In this document: in pieces, positions 9,233 through 19,019 of the stretch
Layout of the letters: every line of letters starts with the position of its first letter
How positions within the stretch are numbered: position 1 is the first letter of the stretch
Source of the DNA: Mycobacterium sp. DL592
GTDB lineage: Bacteria; Actinomycetota; Actinomycetes; Mycobacteriales; Mycobacteriaceae
DNA: 64,000 nt
Reading direction: 5' to 3'
NCBI RefSeq assembly: GCF_011694515.1
Contig: NZ_CP050192.1
Span: forward strand, 1,911,031 to 1,975,030
The notes under the pieces: model-generated
Told to the model about the DNA's origin: nothing
Seen by the model: the letters and a program-made list of their open reading frames with translations, nothing else
Database searches by the model: none
Translations under genes and position numbers: made by a program

Positions 9233-9283
9233 TTGTGAACTCCTTCTTTGCTTTGCAGCCGATGCATGTCCAGGCACACATTC

Positions 9284-9299
9284 TTAACCCGGAGGTGAC
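9284..9299 (-). promoter_or_regulatory. Weak GlnR-box-like sequence upstream of glnA
   Basis: On the glnA strand this reads GTCAC-N6-GTTAA. The first half fits the actinobacterial GlnR consensus GTnAC-N6-GnAAC and the second half only partly. It lies 52 bases upstream of the glnA GTG. The position is sensible but the match is poor. Confidence 0.25.
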
Positions 9300-9386
9300 G
9301 CTAAGCAGCTGATGTTGCACGCCAGTCAAGCTCGTGTTGCGCCGACGTTACGCATCGGCGGTCCGCGGCCTCACGTCAGGGCCACC

Positions 9387-9392
9387 TATCCT
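9387..9392 (+). promoter_or_regulatory. -10 element for a leaderless RDD transcript
   Basis: TATCCT (TAnnnT type) ends six bases before the ATG at 9399, the spacing expected if transcription starts at the start codon. No Shine-Dalgarno is present, which supports both the start choice and leaderless translation. Confidence 0.5.
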
Positions 9393-9398
9393 GGGGCC

Positions 9399-9863
9399 AT
9401 GGCGCGTGAAATCGGTTCGTGGCTGTCCGGACCCGAATCGGTCGAGCCCGGTGGGCGGACCGGATACCCGGGCCAGGCGCTGGGACTACCCGAGACGGGT
9501 TCGCGGTCGCTGGCAAAGATGGGCAGGCGATTCGGCGCACTGCTCATCGACTGGTTCATCAGCTACGGGCTCGCCGGGCTGGCGATCGCGGCCGGCTGGG
9601 TGAGCACGGCGACGCTGTCTACCGCGGTGCTGGTGATCTGGTTTGTGCTCGGGGTGATTTCGGTGCGGCTGTTCGGGTTCACCCCAGGCCAGTACGCACT
9701 GGGGTTGACAATGGTGCCGGTCGACAATCGCCTGCACGTGGGAACCGGACGGGCCATCGTCCGGGGTCTGCTGATCGCGCTGGTGATCCCGCCGCTGTTC
9801 ACCGACTCCGACGGACGCGGCCTGCACGATCGTCTGACCGCAACAGCCGTCGTCCGGCGCTGA
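9399..9863 (+). CDS. RDD family membrane protein
   Basis: A 154-residue protein starting at ATG 9399 (MAREIGSWLSGPES). The RDD signature is present: R-x-GALLIDW at the first helix (residues ~48-56), a second helix LVIWFVLGVISVRLFGFTPGQYALGL and a C-terminal GRGLHDRLTATAVVRR. Family members are small inner-membrane proteins of unknown or transport-linked function. It matches the position of Rv2219A beside glnA1 as I recall it. It is read divergently from glnA and convergently with the amidohydrolase. Confidence 0.88.
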   Translation: MAREIGSWLSGPESVEPGGRTGYPGQALGLPETGSRSLAKMGRRFGALLIDWFISYGLAGLAIAAGWVSTATLSTAVLVIWFVLGVISVRLFGFTPGQYALGLTMVPVDNRLHVGTGRAIVRGLLIALVIPPLFTDSDGRGLHDRLTATAVVRR

Positions 9864-9924
9864 AGAGTCTCTCGCCTCGCCCGGGCGCCGATCCTTGGTT
9901 ACGCAGCCCAACGCCACCACCGCT

Positions 9925-11661
9925 CTAGATTCGGTGGCGGACCTGCCCGTTCATCATCGTCATCGTCACGGTCGCACGGTGAATGTCGTGTGGGTCGACC
10001 TCGAAGATATCGGTATCCAGCACGATCAGATCAGCCAGTTTGCCCACCTCGACCGAGCCGACTTTGTCGTCCAGCCGGATCTGGTAGGCGGCGCCCAAGG
10101 TGTTGGCGTGTACCGCCTCGGCGACGCTGAGTCGCTGATCGGCCGGCGCCAGCACAGCGGCGTCCGGCTGGCCGATCAGCTGACGGGTAACCCCGATCTG
10201 GATGGAATCCAGCGGCTTGTAGGTGGAGAAGTACCCTGCGGCAGGCCAATCGGTTCCCAGCGAAATGCGACCGCCCGAGCGCAGGATGTCCTGTGCGCGA
10301 TAGAACAAGTCCTGACGAGGCCGCCCGTAGCGTGCGGCCATATTCAACACCGTGTCGGGGTCGGCGGACATCCAGTTAGCCGAAAACTGGCCGATCACAC
10401 CGAGTTTGCCGAACCGCCGGCTGTCGGGATCCTCGACGTACACCAGATGGGCGATGGTGTGCCGGCGGTCGCGGGCCGGGTTGGCTGCGATCGCGGCCTC
10501 GATGGAATCCAGAGCCGTGCGCGCCGTGTGTTCACCGCAGGCATGGACGTGCACGTCGAACCCGGCCGCGTCGACTTCGCGGACCAGTTGGCGCCACTGC
10601 TCGTCGGTGAACGGCGACCCACCGATCGAATCGGGCTTGTCCGCGTACGGCTCGATGAGCCACGCCGTGTACCCGCCCTGCGTGCCGTCACCGATGACCT
10701 TCACCACGCCGATGTCGACCAGCTCGGTCGAGGTCCGGTTGCGGATGTCGGTCAGCCTCGCCACAGCGTCGTCGACCGGCGGGGACTTCACGCTGTAGGA
10801 GGCGACCACCCGGAATGGCAGCGCCCCGCGTCGCTCCAAGTCGGTGTACAGCCCGATCAGCGCACCCTGGTCCTCGCCGATCGGGGGCACACCGGCGTCG
10901 AACACCGAGGTGATCCCCGCGGCCGACGCGTTCGGCAGCCTCCTCTCCAGCAGCGTCTGCATCGAGTGCGGCGATATCGGGTCGACCGCGTTCACCAGGC
11001 TCAACACGGCGTCGACCTCGAGGACATAGCCGGTGGGCTCGCCGTGCTCGTCGCGGACGTAGTAGCTGAAACCGGGAATCGGATCAGGGGTGTCCCGGCT
11101 GACGCCGGCCTTCTCCAATGCCTTGCTGTTGGCCCACATGCTGTGCCCGTCGATCGCGAAGAAGAACCCGGGCCGGTCGGGCAACACCCGGTCCAGCTCG
11201 CCGCGATTGGGCCCGTTGGGCCCGAACATGTCTACGCGCCAACCGAATCCGCGCACCGGGCCGTCGGTGTGTTCCTTCGCGTACGCGGCGATCGCGGCCA
11301 GCGCGTCCGCGCCGGTAGGCACCTGCAGGTCGACTCCGCTGGTCAGGAACGAGCCGAGGAACGGGTGGATGTGTCCCTCAACAAAACCCGGCAGCAGCAG
11401 GTTGCCCTTGAGGTTTATGACGTGGGTGTCGGGTCCTTCGAGCGCTCTCGCGCCAGCGTCGTGCCCGACATAGGTGATCGTGTTGCCCGTGACGGCCACC
11501 GCCTGCGCCCACGGCTGGGCGGGGGACACGGTGTAGATCCGGCCGTTGCGGAACACGAAGTCGGCGGTCGTGCGGTCCACCGCCGCGGGCGGCTTCGCGC
11601 AGGCGGCTGCTGTCGAGACGGCCGTCACAGCCGCCGCTCGCGGCGCTGGCCGCCTCGTCAC
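9925..11661 (-). CDS. Amidohydrolase family 3 (YtcJ-like) putative exported lipoprotein
   Basis: A metal-dependent amidohydrolase, 578 residues if started at GTG 11661 (TRRPAPRAAAVTAVSTAAAC). That start gives a twin-Arg leader and a possible, weak lipobox cysteine at 21; an ATG at 11715 gives a less signal-like N-terminus. Metal-site motifs are G-H97-I-H99-P, HVHACGEHT, HTIAHL and SLGTDWP, in the usual order. YtcJ-like proteins hydrolyse N-acyl or amide bonds; the substrate is unknown. It sits between the RDD gene and the DUF4191 gene, which are adjacent in M. tuberculosis, so it appears to be an insertion into a conserved block. Confidence 0.85.
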   Translation of the reverse strand: MTRRPAPRAAAVTAVSTAAACAKPPAAVDRTTADFVFRNGRIYTVSPAQPWAQAVAVTGNTITYVGHDAGARALEGPDTHVINLKGNLLLPGFVEGHIHPFLGSFLTSGVDLQVPTGADALAAIAAYAKEHTDGPVRGFGWRVDMFGPNGPNRGELDRVLPDRPGFFFAIDGHSMWANSKALEKAGVSRDTPDPIPGFSYYVRDEHGEPTGYVLEVDAVLSLVNAVDPISPHSMQTLLERRLPNASAAGITSVFDAGVPPIGEDQGALIGLYTDLERRGALPFRVVASYSVKSPPVDDAVARLTDIRNRTSTELVDIGVVKVIGDGTQGGYTAWLIEPYADKPDSIGGSPFTDEQWRQLVREVDAAGFDVHVHACGEHTARTALDSIEAAIAANPARDRRHTIAHLVYVEDPDSRRFGKLGVIGQFSANWMSADPDTVLNMAARYGRPRQDLFYRAQDILRSGGRISLGTDWPAAGYFSTYKPLDSIQIGVTRQLIGQPDAAVLAPADQRLSVAEAVHANTLGAAYQIRLDDKVGSVEVGKLADLIVLDTDIFEVDPHDIHRATVTMTMMNGQVRHRI

Positions 11662-11733
11662 AACCCCGGTTCCGAGGGCGCTGAAGTGCGGCGCCCACTC
11701 ACATGCAGTACACAAAGCGGCCCCCCAAGCCGG

Positions 11734-12486
11734 TCAGCGGCGGCGCACGGTGCGCTGCACGCCCTTCATCTTGGCCTGACCCGGCAGCGGGCCCTTCGGC
11801 ATCGCGGCAGGGCCGATCCGCGAGCCCAGGGCGACCAGCTTGGACTCCAGGGCATCCATCTGCTTGACGGTGATGTTCGCCGGCAGCTTGGTCAGGTGCC
11901 GTTCCAGCTTCGACAGAGGTACCTCGCCCTCGCCGTTACCGACGATGACGTCGTAGATCGGCACATCCCCGACCAGGCGAGCAGTGCGCTTCTTCTCCTG
12001 TGCCAGCAGCGGCTTGACCCTCGACGGCGCGCCCTCGGCGACGAAGATCACCCCGGGCCGCCCGATCACCCGGTGCACCGCGTCGAAATGCCCGGTCGCC
12101 GCGACGCCCGGTGTGACCCGCCACTTGCCGCGCAGGTTGTCCAATGCCCACGCCGCGGCGCCAGCCTGGCCCTCAGCCTTGCTGTACACCGACTTCTGCG
12201 CACGGCGGCCGAAGATGATGAACGCGACGAGGGCGCCGAGCACTACGCCGAGCAGGATCATCAGATACATCGTGAACCCGCCGGCGTAGATGCCGACGGC
12301 CACCGACGCGGCCACGATCAGGACAAACGCGCCGATCATGTACGGCAGCAGCCGCTTGTCCTCTTTGCGCTGCATCTGGAAGGCCTGCCACAGCTGAGTG
12401 CGGCGCTGCTTGGACGCTGCCTTGCGGGCGGCCTTGGCCTCGGCCTTGGCGGCCTTGGTCTCGGCGGTGGTGCGGGATTTCGCCAT
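11734..12486 (-). CDS. DUF4191 membrane protein (Rv2219-like)
   Basis: A 250-residue protein: a Lys/Ala-rich basic N-terminus (residues 1-30), two adjacent transmembrane helices (~45-95), then a soluble domain with GRPGVIFVAEGAPSRVKPLLAQEKKRTARLVGDVPIYDVIVG. This is the DUF4191 family, restricted to Actinobacteria and next to lipA. It stands 24 bases downstream of lipA on the same strand, so it is probably co-transcribed. Function unknown; a link to lipoylation is only contextual. Confidence 0.9.
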   Translation of the reverse strand: MAKSRTTAETKAAKAEAKAARKAASKQRRTQLWQAFQMQRKEDKRLLPYMIGAFVLIVAASVAVGIYAGGFTMYLMILLGVVLGALVAFIIFGRRAQKSVYSKAEGQAGAAAWALDNLRGKWRVTPGVAATGHFDAVHRVIGRPGVIFVAEGAPSRVKPLLAQEKKRTARLVGDVPIYDVIVGNGEGEVPLSKLERHLTKLPANITVKQMDALESKLVALGSRIGPAAMPKGPLPGQAKMKGVQRTVRRR

Positions 12487-12510
12487 AGCTAGCAGGATAC
12501 GGAAGTCGAA

Positions 12511-13491
12511 TCAGCGCGGAGCCGGGGTCGCCGTGTCCAGCCGGTGCGTGCTGGCGGCCTGCTTGTAGAGCCGGCCCGCGCGGTACGACGAACGCACTAG
12601 TGGCCCGGCCAGCACACCGGCGAAACCCAGCCCCTCGGCGTAGGCGGCGAGTGCGACGAACTCGTCGGGATGAACCCAGCGCTCGACCGGGTGGTGGCGC
12701 AGCGACGGGCGCAGGTACTGGGTGATGGTGACGATGTCGCACCCGGCGCCGTGTAGGTCGGCCAGCGCGACGTGCACCTCGTCGATGGTCTCGCCCATCC
12801 CGAGGATGAGATTGCTCTTGGTCACCAGACCGAACTCGCGGGCAGCGGTCAGCACGTCGAGGCTGCGCTGGTAACGGAACGCCGGCCGGATCCGCTTGAA
12901 GATGCGCGGCACGGTTTCGACGTTGTGCGCGAACACTTCTGGACGAGACTCGAAGACCTCACGCAGCAGCGCGGGCACGCCGTTGAAGTCCGGCGCCAGC
13001 AGCTCGACACCGGTTGAGGGGTTGAGCGCCTTGATGGCGCGCACCGTCTCGGCGTACAGCCACGCCCCGCCATCGGGCAGATCGTCTCGGGCCACACCGG
13101 TGACCGTCGCGTACTTCAGGCCCATCGCGGCCACGCTCTCGGCGACCCGGCGCGGCTCGTCGCGGTCGAGTTCGGCGGGCTTTCCGGTGTCGATCTGGCA
13201 GAAGTCACAGCGCCGGGTGCACTGCTCGCCGCCGATGAGGAACGTGGCCTCGCGGTCCTCCCAGCATTCGTAGATGTTGGGGCAGCCGGCCTCTTCGCAG
13301 ACGGTGTGCAGACCTTCGCGGCGCACCAGGCCCTTCAGTTGGGTGTACTCAGGGCCCATCTTGGCCCGGGTCTTGATCCACGGCGGCTTGCGTTCGATCG
13401 GGGTCTCGGCGTTGCGGACCTCCAGACGCAGCAGCTTGCGGCCTTCCGGAGCCGCCGGGCCGGCGACATTGGACTCCGGAGTGACGCTCAC
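12511..13491 (-). CDS. lipA: Lipoyl synthase LipA
   Basis: A radical-SAM enzyme inserting two sulfurs into octanoyl-lipoyl domains. 326 residues. The auxiliary cluster cysteines are C65, C70 and C76 ([12 protein letters not shown]) and the SAM cluster is C91-xxx-C95-xx-C98 (CTRRCDFC). Further motifs are [14 protein letters not shown] and GMGETIDEV, and the SSYRAG C-terminal region is intact. Its ATG overlaps the lipB stop by 4 bp, so LipB and LipA are translationally coupled, making octanoyl transfer and sulfur insertion one operon. Substrates would include DlaT/SucB, encoded (truncated) downstream in this cluster. Confidence 0.97.
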   Translation of the reverse strand: MSVTPESNVAGPAAPEGRKLLRLEVRNAETPIERKPPWIKTRAKMGPEYTQLKGLVRREGLHTVCEEAGCPNIYECWEDREATFLIGGEQCTRRCDFCQIDTGKPAELDRDEPRRVAESVAAMGLKYATVTGVARDDLPDGGAWLYAETVRAIKALNPSTGVELLAPDFNGVPALLREVFESRPEVFAHNVETVPRIFKRIRPAFRYQRSLDVLTAAREFGLVTKSNLILGMGETIDEVHVALADLHGAGCDIVTITQYLRPSLRHHPVERWVHPDEFVALAAYAEGLGFAGVLAGPLVRSSYRAGRLYKQAASTHRLDTATPAPR

Positions 13492-14174
13492 CGTGTCGAT
13501 GCTACGTGAGTCGACACTGGTAGGCGGCCGTCGAGTGCGTCACACACCGCCTGCGCCACCCGCTCACGGACGTCGTCGATCCCGACGCGCCTGCCCAACT
13601 CGGCGCTCAGCGACGTCACCCCCGCATCGGCGATCCCGCACGGCACGATCGCGGTGTAGGCCGACAGGTCGCAGTCACAGTTCAGTGCGAAGCCGTGCAA
13701 GGTGGTGCCGCGCGCGACCCGGATACCGATGGCCGCGACCTTGCGCTCCCGGCGGCCGTCGCCGGCGGGCAGCCACACCCCGGATCGGCCCTCGACGCGG
13801 ACAGTCTGCAGTCCGAAGTCGGCACACACCGCGATCAGCGATTCCTCAAGGCGCCGAACATAATTCACCACGTCCAGTGGTTCAGCCATGCCGATCACGG
13901 GGTAGCCGACGAGCTGGCCCGGCCCGTGCCAGGTGATCTTGCCGCCGCGGTCGGTGTCGACGACGGGGGTGCCGTCAGCAGGACGTTCGTGATCCTCGGT
14001 GCGTTTTCCCGCGGTGTAGACCGCCGGATGCTCGAGCAGCAGCAGGGTGTCCGGACCGCCGGCCACCCGGGCGTCGGCGAGCTCGCGCTGCAGTGCCCAC
14101 GCGCTGCGATAGTCCACCGCGCCGAGCTGTCGCACCTCGACGGGCGTGGAGCTGGACCGGATGGACTGGCGCAC
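13488..14174 (-). CDS. lipB: Octanoyltransferase LipB
   Basis: Transfers octanoyl from acyl-ACP to lipoyl domains. 228 residues. The catalytic pair is K145 (RKVAAIGI) and C179 ([15 protein letters not shown]), matching the Lys/Cys dyad of LipB. Conserved [15 protein letters not shown] and [16 protein letters not shown] are present. It is 13 bases downstream of the epimerase gene and overlaps lipA by 4 bp. Start ATG at 14174; a few N-terminal residues (MRQSIRSSS) are poorly conserved in the family, so a start slightly downstream is possible. Confidence 0.96.
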   Translation of the reverse strand: MRQSIRSSSTPVEVRQLGAVDYRSAWALQRELADARVAGGPDTLLLLEHPAVYTAGKRTEDHERPADGTPVVDTDRGGKITWHGPGQLVGYPVIGMAEPLDVVNYVRRLEESLIAVCADFGLQTVRVEGRSGVWLPAGDGRRERKVAAIGIRVARGTTLHGFALNCDCDLSAYTAIVPCGIADAGVTSLSAELGRRVGIDDVRERVAQAVCDALDGRLPVSTHVASTR

Positions 14175-14187
14175 CTTATCGACGCTA

Positions 14188-15123
14188 CTAGCCCTGCGCC
14201 GAGGAGGTGGCGTAGGCCAGCGCCTCGCCGATGGTGTTGTGGTGGAACACGAAGCCGGCCCGTTCGAGCGCGGCCGGGATGGCGCGCTGGCCGCCGAGCA
14301 GACCTTCCTCGGCGAACTCGCCGAGAAGGGTGCGCAGCGCGATTCCGGGCACCAGCCACGGTGTCGGGCGGTTGAGTGCCCGACCCAGCGCAGCGGTGAA
14401 CTCCGAATTGGTCACCGGCGCGGGCCCGGTGAAGTTCACCGGCCCGGACAGGTCCTCGGAGTTGATCGCGAACAACAGCGCGCGAACCTCGTCCTCCAGG
14501 CTGATCCACGGCATGTACTGCCGGCCGCCGCCGAGCCGCCCGCCCAATCCGAGCGCGAACAGTGGGCGCAGCCGCCCCAGCACCCCGCCGCCACCGGGCG
14601 ACAGCACCAGACCGGTCCGGGCCAGCACCACCCGCACTCCGGCGTCCTCGGCGGGCAGCGTCGCCGCCTCCCAGTCAACGCAGAGCTGAGCCAGGAAACC
14701 CGCTCCGGCAGGGGCGGTTTCGTCGACAACCCGGCCGCGGGTGTCGCCGTAGAAACCCACGGCGCTGGCGTTGACGAGCACGGGCACTTCGGCGTCGACC
14801 ACCGCGGCCGAGATCACATCGGTCGGGTCGATACGGCTGTCGCGCAGCGTCTGCTTGAACGAACCCGACCAGCGTTTGTCGCCGACGCCGACCCCGCACA
14901 CGTTCACCACGGCGTCGACGCCCTCCAGCCCGGCCGGGTCGAACTCGCCGCTCTCGGGATTCCAGTGCAGTTCGTCACCGTTGGCCGGGGCGCGGCGCAC
15001 GATGCGGATCACCCGGTTGTCTGCGGCGCGCAGCGCCGACACCAGTGCCGAGCCGATCAGCCCCGACGAGCCGGCGATGGCGAGGACCTTCCCGCCACCC
15101 CGCCCGAAGACCGAGTCGCCCAT
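14188..15123 (-). CDS. TIGR01777-type NAD(P)-binding epimerase (Rv2216-like)
   Basis: A 311-residue extended-SDR protein of the SulA/YfcH-like epimerase family. It shows the Rossmann motif [11 protein letters not shown] (residues ~17-27), the family segment [16 protein letters not shown] [26 protein letters not shown], and the C-terminal [20 protein letters not shown] region. The canonical SDR YxxxK is modified, as is usual in this family. Activity is unknown. It lies between dlaT (4-nt gap) and lipB (13-nt gap), the same order as I recall for Rv2215-Rv2216-Rv2217. Confidence 0.88.
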   Translation of the reverse strand: MGDSVFGRGGGKVLAIAGSSGLIGSALVSALRAADNRVIRIVRRAPANGDELHWNPESGEFDPAGLEGVDAVVNVCGVGVGDKRWSGSFKQTLRDSRIDPTDVISAAVVDAEVPVLVNASAVGFYGDTRGRVVDETAPAGAGFLAQLCVDWEAATLPAEDAGVRVVLARTGLVLSPGGGGVLGRLRPLFALGLGGRLGGGRQYMPWISLEDEVRALLFAINSEDLSGPVNFTGPAPVTNSEFTAALGRALNRPTPWLVPGIALRTLLGEFAEEGLLGGQRAIPAALERAGFVFHHNTIGEALAYATSSAQG

Positions 15124-15127
15124 TGCC

Positions 15128-16166
15128 TCAGAGCCCCAAGTCGGCCTCGAACGCTCCTTCTTCGAGCCGCCGCTTCACCGTGGTGAGGAATCGGCCGGCG
15201 TCGGCGCCGTCGATGAGCCGGTGGTCGTAGGTCAGAGGCAGGTAGCAGATCGACCGCACGCCGATCGACTCGTTGCCGGATTCGTCGATGATGACCCGTG
15301 GACGCTTGACGATCGCGCCCGTCCCCAGCATCGCCGCCTGCGGCGGCACCAGGATCGGGGTGTCGAACAGCGCGCCCTGGCTGCCGATGTTGGTGATGGT
15401 GAACGTGCCGCCGGACAGTTCGTCCGGCTTGAGGTCGCCGGAGCGGGCCCGTGAAGCGATGTCGTTGATCGCCCGGGCCAGCCCGGCCAGCGACAGATCA
15501 CCCGCGTTGTGGACCACCGGGGAGAGCAGGCCCTGATCGGTGTCGACGGCGAAGCCGAGGTTCTCGGCGTCGTAGTAGGTGATCTCCTTGGTGTCCTCGT
15601 TGTAGCTGGCGTTGATGTTCGGATGCGCCTTCAGGGCGTCGATCACCGCGCGTGCGATGAACGGCAGGTAGGTGAGGTTCACGCCTTCGCGCTCGGCGAA
15701 CTTGTTCTTGGCCTTGGCCCGCAGCGCCACGATCTTGGTCATGTCGACCTCGTGGGTCTGGGTCAGCTGCGCGGTGGTCTGCAGCGACTCGCGGGTCTTC
15801 TTCGCGGTGAGCTGCCGGATGCGGTTGGCCTTCTGCGTCGTACCGCGCAGGTGGGCCAGCGGCGAGGCGGCCGCAGGGGCAGCCGCAGCCGCGGCCGCCG
15901 CCGGCGCGGCGGCCGGTGCAGCTGCGGGCGCGGGCGCCGGGGGAGCCTTCTTGGCCTCCGCGGCGGCCAGCACATCCTGCTTGCGGATGCGCCCGCCGAC
16001 GCCGGTGCCCTTGACCGTCGCGAGATCGATCCCGTTCTCGGCGGCCAGCTTTCGCACCAGCGGTGTGACGTAGGGGCTGCCGTCGCCGGCGTCGCTTTCG
16101 GCGGCGGCAGGGGCTGGTGCGGCTGCGGGAGCGGGGGCTGCTGCCGGTGCGGGTTCGGGTTTCGGC
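15128..16166 (-). pseudogene. dlaT: DlaT/SucB dihydrolipoamide acyltransferase, 5'-truncated
   Basis: The E2 catalytic part is intact: the E3/E1-binding domain ([26 protein letters not shown] with [11 protein letters not shown]), an Ala/Pro linker, and the CoA-dependent acyltransferase domain ending [19 protein letters not shown] and FEADLGL. The two N-terminal lipoyl domains of mycobacterial DlaT (about 250 residues, DKVDTEI motifs) are absent. Homology stops in the Pro/Ala linker at about 16166, where sequence switches to the mce operon. An open frame continues to 17044 but is only the antisense of yrbEA. Without lipoyl domains it could not serve pyruvate or oxoglutarate dehydrogenase. Confidence 0.9.
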
Positions 16167-16200
16167 CAGATCGGTGGTCTCCGGGGATCGCTATTCGTAG
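16166..16200. other. dlaT / yrbEA junction
   Basis: Both flanking genes lose their 5' ends here, head to head, with no promoter, IS element or repeat. The junction bases beginning AGATC-GGTGGTC-x-CCG (from 16168) resemble the reverse complement of the Illumina P5 oligo with gaps. The match is much weaker than the adapter at 6434-6503. A chimeric assembly join is suspected; a real rearrangement is not excluded. Confidence 0.5.
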
Positions 16201-16216
16201 TGGTGTGTCGGGGCCG

Positions 16217-16960
16217 ATGCAGGCTATTGGTGGGTTGTTTGCGATGTCGGCTGATGCGGTGCGGTTTATTTTCCGTAAGCCGTTTCAGTGGCGGGAGTTT
16301 TTGGAGCAGGCGTGGTTTGTGGCGCGGGTGTCGTTGGCGCCGACGTTGTTGGTGGCGATTCCGTTCACGGTGTTGGTGAGTTTCACGCTCAATATTTTGT
16401 TGCGGGAGTTGGGGGCGGCGGATCTGTCGGGGGCGGGTGCGGCCTTTGGTGCGGTGACGCAGGTGGGTCCGTTGGTGACGGTGTTGATCGTGGCCGGTGC
16501 GGGGGCGACGGCGATGTGTGCGGATCTGGGGTCGCGCACGATTCGTGAGGAGATCGACGCGATGGAGGTGCTGGGGATCAACCCGGTGCAGCGTCTGGTT
16601 ACGCCGCGGATGTTGGCCTCGGGGTTGGTGGCGTTGTTGCTCAATTCGTTGGTGGTGATCATCGGGATCTTGGGTGGCTATGTGTTTTCGGTGTTCGTTC
16701 AGGATGTGAATCCGGGGGCGTTCGCGGCGGGGATCACGTTGTTGACCGGGGTGCCGGAGGTGATCATCTCGTGTGTCAAGGCGGCGTTGTTCGGGTTGAT
16801 CGCGGGGTTGGTGGCTTGTTATCGGGGGTTGACGATCTCTGGTGGGGGTGCCAAGGCGGTGGGTAATGCGGTCAATGAGACGGTGGTGTACGCGTTCATG
16901 GCGTTGTTCGTGGTCAACGTGGTCGTCACGGCCATCGGTATCCGGATGACCAGCCGATGA
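16217..16960 (+). CDS. yrbEA: YrbEA-type Mce permease (5' end uncertain)
   Basis: MlaE/YrbE-family integral membrane permease of the Mce lipid importer, about 247 residues from ATG 16217 ([17 protein letters not shown]). GTG 16205 is an alternative, and the true N-terminus may have been lost at the junction. Conserved features are [52 protein letters not shown] (the EExDAM cytoplasmic loop contacting the MceG ATPase) and GNAVNETVV. It is closest in look to Yrbe1A. Leu codons are unusually TTG-rich here compared with the CTG-rich neighbours. It starts a yrbEA-yrbEB-mceA-F operon; the MceG ATPase is not in the window. Confidence 0.9.
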   Translation: MQAIGGLFAMSADAVRFIFRKPFQWREFLEQAWFVARVSLAPTLLVAIPFTVLVSFTLNILLRELGAADLSGAGAAFGAVTQVGPLVTVLIVAGAGATAMCADLGSRTIREEIDAMEVLGINPVQRLVTPRMLASGLVALLLNSLVVIIGILGGYVFSVFVQDVNPGAFAAGITLLTGVPEVIISCVKAALFGLIAGLVACYRGLTISGGGAKAVGNAVNETVVYAFMALFVVNVVVTAIGIRMTSR

Positions 16961-16970
16961 AGCGGGTGCA

Positions 16971-17819
16971 GTGATGGCACTGCGGGGTGCGTATCCCAAA
17001 CTGGCCAAGCAGATCGACAGGCCGGTCAACTTCTTCGCCCGCATCGGCGATCACACACTGTTCTACGCCCGTGCCATCGGCGGAACACCCCATGCGGCAA
17101 TACATTTCCGTAAGGAGATCATTCGGTTGATCGCCGAGATCTCGATGGGTGCCGGGACGTTGGCGATGATCGGCGGCACCGTGGTGATCGTCGGGTTCTT
17201 GACGTTGGCCGCCGGTGGGACGCTGGCGGTGCAGGGGTATTCCTCGCTGGGCAATATCGGGATCGAGGCGCTGACAGGGTTTTTGGCGGCGTTCATCAAT
17301 GTGCGGATCTCGGCGCCGGTGGTGGCCGGGATCGGGTTGGCGGCGACCTTCGGTGCCGGTGTGACCGCGCAGTTGGGTGCGATGCGGATCAACGAGGAGA
17401 TCGACGCGCTGGAGTCGATGGGTATCCGGCCGGTGGAATATCTGGTCTCCACCCGCATCGTGGCCGGGATGATCGCGATCACCCCGCTGTACTCGATCGC
17501 GGTGATCCTGAGCTTTGTGGCTTCGCAGTTCACCACGGTGGTGTTGTTCGGTCAGTCCGGCGGGCTCTATGACCACTACTTCAATACGTTCCTCAATCCG
17601 ATCGACTTGTTGTGGTCGTTTCTGCAGGCGGTGTTGATGGCGATCACGATCTTGTTGATCCACACCTATTTCGGCTACTTCGCCACCGGCGGACCCTCCG
17701 GGGTGGGCGTCGCCGTCGGTGACGCGGTGCGGACCTCACTGATCGTCGTCGTCTCGGTGACGCTGCTGGTCTCGCTGGCTATCTACGGCTCCAACGGCAA
17801 CTTCAACCTGTCCGGATAG
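16971..17819 (+). CDS. yrbEB: YrbEB-type Mce permease
   Basis: The second MlaE/YrbE permease, 282 residues, starting at GTG 16971 or the adjacent ATG 16974. Signatures are [20 protein letters not shown] at the N-terminus, [35 protein letters not shown] (cytoplasmic coupling loop) and [16 protein letters not shown] near the C-terminus. YrbEA and YrbEB should form the heterodimeric channel base on which the MceA-F hexamer sits. It is 10 nt from yrbEA and 12 nt from mceA, so part of one operon. Confidence 0.95.
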   Translation: MMALRGAYPKLAKQIDRPVNFFARIGDHTLFYARAIGGTPHAAIHFRKEIIRLIAEISMGAGTLAMIGGTVVIVGFLTLAAGGTLAVQGYSSLGNIGIEALTGFLAAFINVRISAPVVAGIGLAATFGAGVTAQLGAMRINEEIDALESMGIRPVEYLVSTRIVAGMIAITPLYSIAVILSFVASQFTTVVLFGQSGGLYDHYFNTFLNPIDLLWSFLQAVLMAITILLIHTYFGYFATGGPSGVGVAVGDAVRTSLIVVVSVTLLVSLAIYGSNGNFNLSG

Positions 17820-17831
17820 GCGAGGAACCCG

Positions 17832-19019
17832 ATGAGATCAGGTATCACGCGCCCGCTGGCAGGCCTGGCGACGGTGATCGCACTCGCCGCGATCGTCGCT
17901 GTCGCTGTCGGGCTCTTTAACGACAGTTTCACCAAAACTGTTCCGGTGACTGTGATTTCGGACCGCGCCGGCCTGGTGATGAATCCCGAGGCCAAGGTCA
18001 AGATCAACGGCGCCCAGGTCGGCAAGGTCGCCTCCATCGATTCACTTCCCGACGGGCGGGCCGCACTGCACCTCGCGATCGACCCCAAAATGGTCGACGT
18101 CATCCCGGCCAATGTCGGCGCCGACATCACCTCCTCGACGGTGTTCGGCTCGAAGTTCGTCGAACTGGTCGCCCCGGCTGACCCCTCGGCGCAGACCCTT
18201 CGGTCCGACCAGGTGATCCAGGGCAACCACGTCACCGTCGAGGTCAACACAGTGTTCCAGCAACTGGTCTCGGTGCTCTCCGCGATCGAGCCGGCCAAGC
18301 TCAACCAGACCCTCGGCGCGCTCGCCAAGGGCTTCAACGGCCGCGGGCAGAAGTTCGGTCAGTCCCTGGTCGACCTCGACTCCGCGCTGGCCAAGCTGAA
18401 CCCCAGCCTGGACACCCTGAACCACGAGATCGCAATCGCGCCACCGGTGTTCGACGCCTACGCCGCGGCATCCTCAGATCTCGTCTCGACGGTCGAGAAC
18501 GCCAGCAAGATCAGCGACACCGTCGTCGACCAGAACGACAACCTCGACGCCCTGCTGGTCAGCGCCATCGGCCTGGCCGACGTCGGTACCGAGGTGCTGT
18601 CGACGAACCGCCAGCCGCTCACCAACGTGCTGCACCTGCTGGTCCCCACCACTGACCTGCTCAACCAGTACAACGCGGCACTCAACTGCGGAATCGCCGG
18701 TCTGGTCCCGCTGGCCACCGGCCCCGGCACGCCACTGCCCGGCGTGACCCTGCTGCAGTCGTTCTTCCTCGGCCGTGAGCGCTACCGCTATCCGCAGGAC
18801 CTGCCGAAGGTCGCCGCCAAGGGCGGGCCTCAGTGCACGGACCTGCCCAAGGTTCCGTACGAGAAGAGTGCGCCGTTCGTGGTCGCCGACATCGGAACCA
18901 ACCAGGCGCAGTACGGCAACCAGGGCATCCTGCTGAACTCCGACGGTCTCAAGCAAGCCCTGTTCGGACCGATCGACGGACCGCCCCGCAACACCGCACA
19001 GATTGGACAGCCCGGATGA
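17832..19019 (+). CDS. mceA: MceA family lipid-transport protein
   Basis: 395 residues: a short cytoplasmic tail, one N-terminal transmembrane anchor (LAGLATVIALAAIVAVAVGLF), the MCE/MlaD domain (~residues 35-115: VPVTVISDRAGLVMNPEAKVKINGAQVGKV...STVFGSKFVELV), then a long helical domain and a Cys-containing C-terminus. It is the first of six MCE proteins forming the periplasm-spanning hexameric conduit. The stop overlaps the mceB start (ATGA). Six Mce proteins with two YrbE proteins is the standard complete set. Confidence 0.95.
   Translation: MRSGITRPLAGLATVIALAAIVAVAVGLFNDSFTKTVPVTVISDRAGLVMNPEAKVKINGAQVGKVASIDSLPDGRAALHLAIDPKMVDVIPANVGADITSSTVFGSKFVELVAPADPSAQTLRSDQVIQGNHVTVEVNTVFQQLVSVLSAIEPAKLNQTLGALAKGFNGRGQKFGQSLVDLDSALAKLNPSLDTLNHEIAIAPPVFDAYAAASSDLVSTVENASKISDTVVDQNDNLDALLVSAIGLADVGTEVLSTNRQPLTNVLHLLVPTTDLLNQYNAALNCGIAGLVPLATGPGTPLPGVTLLQSFFLGRERYRYPQDLPKVAAKGGPQCTDLPKVPYEKSAPFVVADIGTNQAQYGNQGILLNSDGLKQALFGPIDGPPRNTAQIGQPG

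Noticed and set aside
9895..12492. An 865-codon plus-strand open frame over the amidohydrolase and DUF4191 genes
   Set aside because: It is antisense to two genes with clear family motifs; its Arg/Val/Gly-rich translation has no recognisable domain.
15128..17044. A 638-residue open frame that would give DlaT a new N-terminus
   Set aside because: Beyond about 16166 the frame is antisense to yrbEA and encodes Arg/His/Gln-rich nonsense, so it is a chimera of real dlaT and a shadow frame.
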